Part shown: positions 63,868-64,000 of the stretch, piece after piece
Numbering within the stretch: the stretch's first letter is position 1
Layout of the letters: each line of letters starts with the position of its first letter
From: Progne subis subis
Taxonomy: Eukaryota; Chordata; Aves; Passeriformes; Hirundinidae
Length of the DNA: 64,000 nt
Direction of reading: 5' to 3'
NCBI GenBank assembly: GCA_022316685.1
Contig: JAKJHU010000075.1
Span: 2,790,501-2,854,500 of the forward strand
Notes under the pieces: generated by a model
Databases searched by the model: none
Seen by the model: the letters and a program-made list of their open reading frames with translations, nothing else
What the model was told of the DNA's origin: nothing
Program-made: the position numbers and the translations under genes

Positions 63868-63981
63868 AAAAATTAAAAAAAAAAAAAACAAACAAAAAAA
63901 CCCAAAAAAAACAAAAAAACCCCACAAAAACAAACAACCCAAAAAAACCCCCAAAAAACCCACAAACCACCAAACCCAAAA
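63868..63981. repeat. A/C-only low-complexity tract near the window end
   Basis: About 115 bp, nearly free of G and T, mixing A runs with C runs (aaaaaacccccaaaaa type). It has the same character as 17843-18079. Confidence 0.95.
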
Positions 63982-64000
63982 CATATATCTAAATACTTTA

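Overview
The window looks like non-coding DNA from a bird, most likely a songbird. The evidence is the repeat content. At least nine recognisable CR1 LINE pieces of different ages are present, together with avian-type endogenous retrovirus LTRs. I saw no L1, Alu or B-type SINE sequence. The unique DNA is AT-rich and carries many long T/G-only or A/C-only low-complexity tracts. I find no bacterial, plasmid, phage or CRISPR features and no exon that I can assign to a known gene. The window could be a gene desert or lie inside a very large intron; sequence alone does not separate these. Family names are given from memory of avian repeats, without a database search.

Layout. 1-6 kb: AT-rich unique DNA with a 216-bp A-rich tract near 2.3 kb. 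6.0-6.7 kb: an LTR on the minus strand. 8.9-9.0 kb: a (GTTTT)n tract. 10.0-11.1 kb: the largest CR1 copy (plus strand, partial reverse transcriptase plus 3' end). 13.5 kb: T-rich/(GTT)n tract. 16.3-16.7 kb: CR1 (minus). 17.8-18.1 kb: A/C-only tract. 19.7-20.2 kb: ancient CR1-like debris. 25.4-27.8 kb: a cluster of CR1 fragments in both orientations. 32.46 and 40.2 kb: two copies of one ERVL-like LTR family in opposite orientation. 35.9-37.6 kb: a GC-richer block of unknown origin with a 140-codon stop-free frame. 39.4-39.8 kb: a probable retroviral LTR. 42.5 kb: a (TTCTA)17 microsatellite. 44.0-45.6 kb: a long LTR (minus). 46.4 kb and 51.3 kb: CR1 fragments. 53.87-54.57 kb: a solo LTR with an exact 6-bp target duplication. 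61.4-63.1 kb: a CR1 copy split by a 1.4-kb solo LTR with a 5-bp target duplication. 63.87 kb to the end: another A/C-only tract.

No set of genes works together here. The window is a record of transposition: CR1 copies of several ages, later LTR insertions (one directly inside a CR1), and simple repeats. The long open frames either lie in simple repeats, run antisense to CR1, cross LTRs, or are short enough to arise by chance. The items most worth a second look are a tRNA-Gly primer-binding-site-like sequence lying inside the end of an LTR, the nested LTR/CR1 insertion, and the unexplained GC-richer block at 35.9-37.6 kb.
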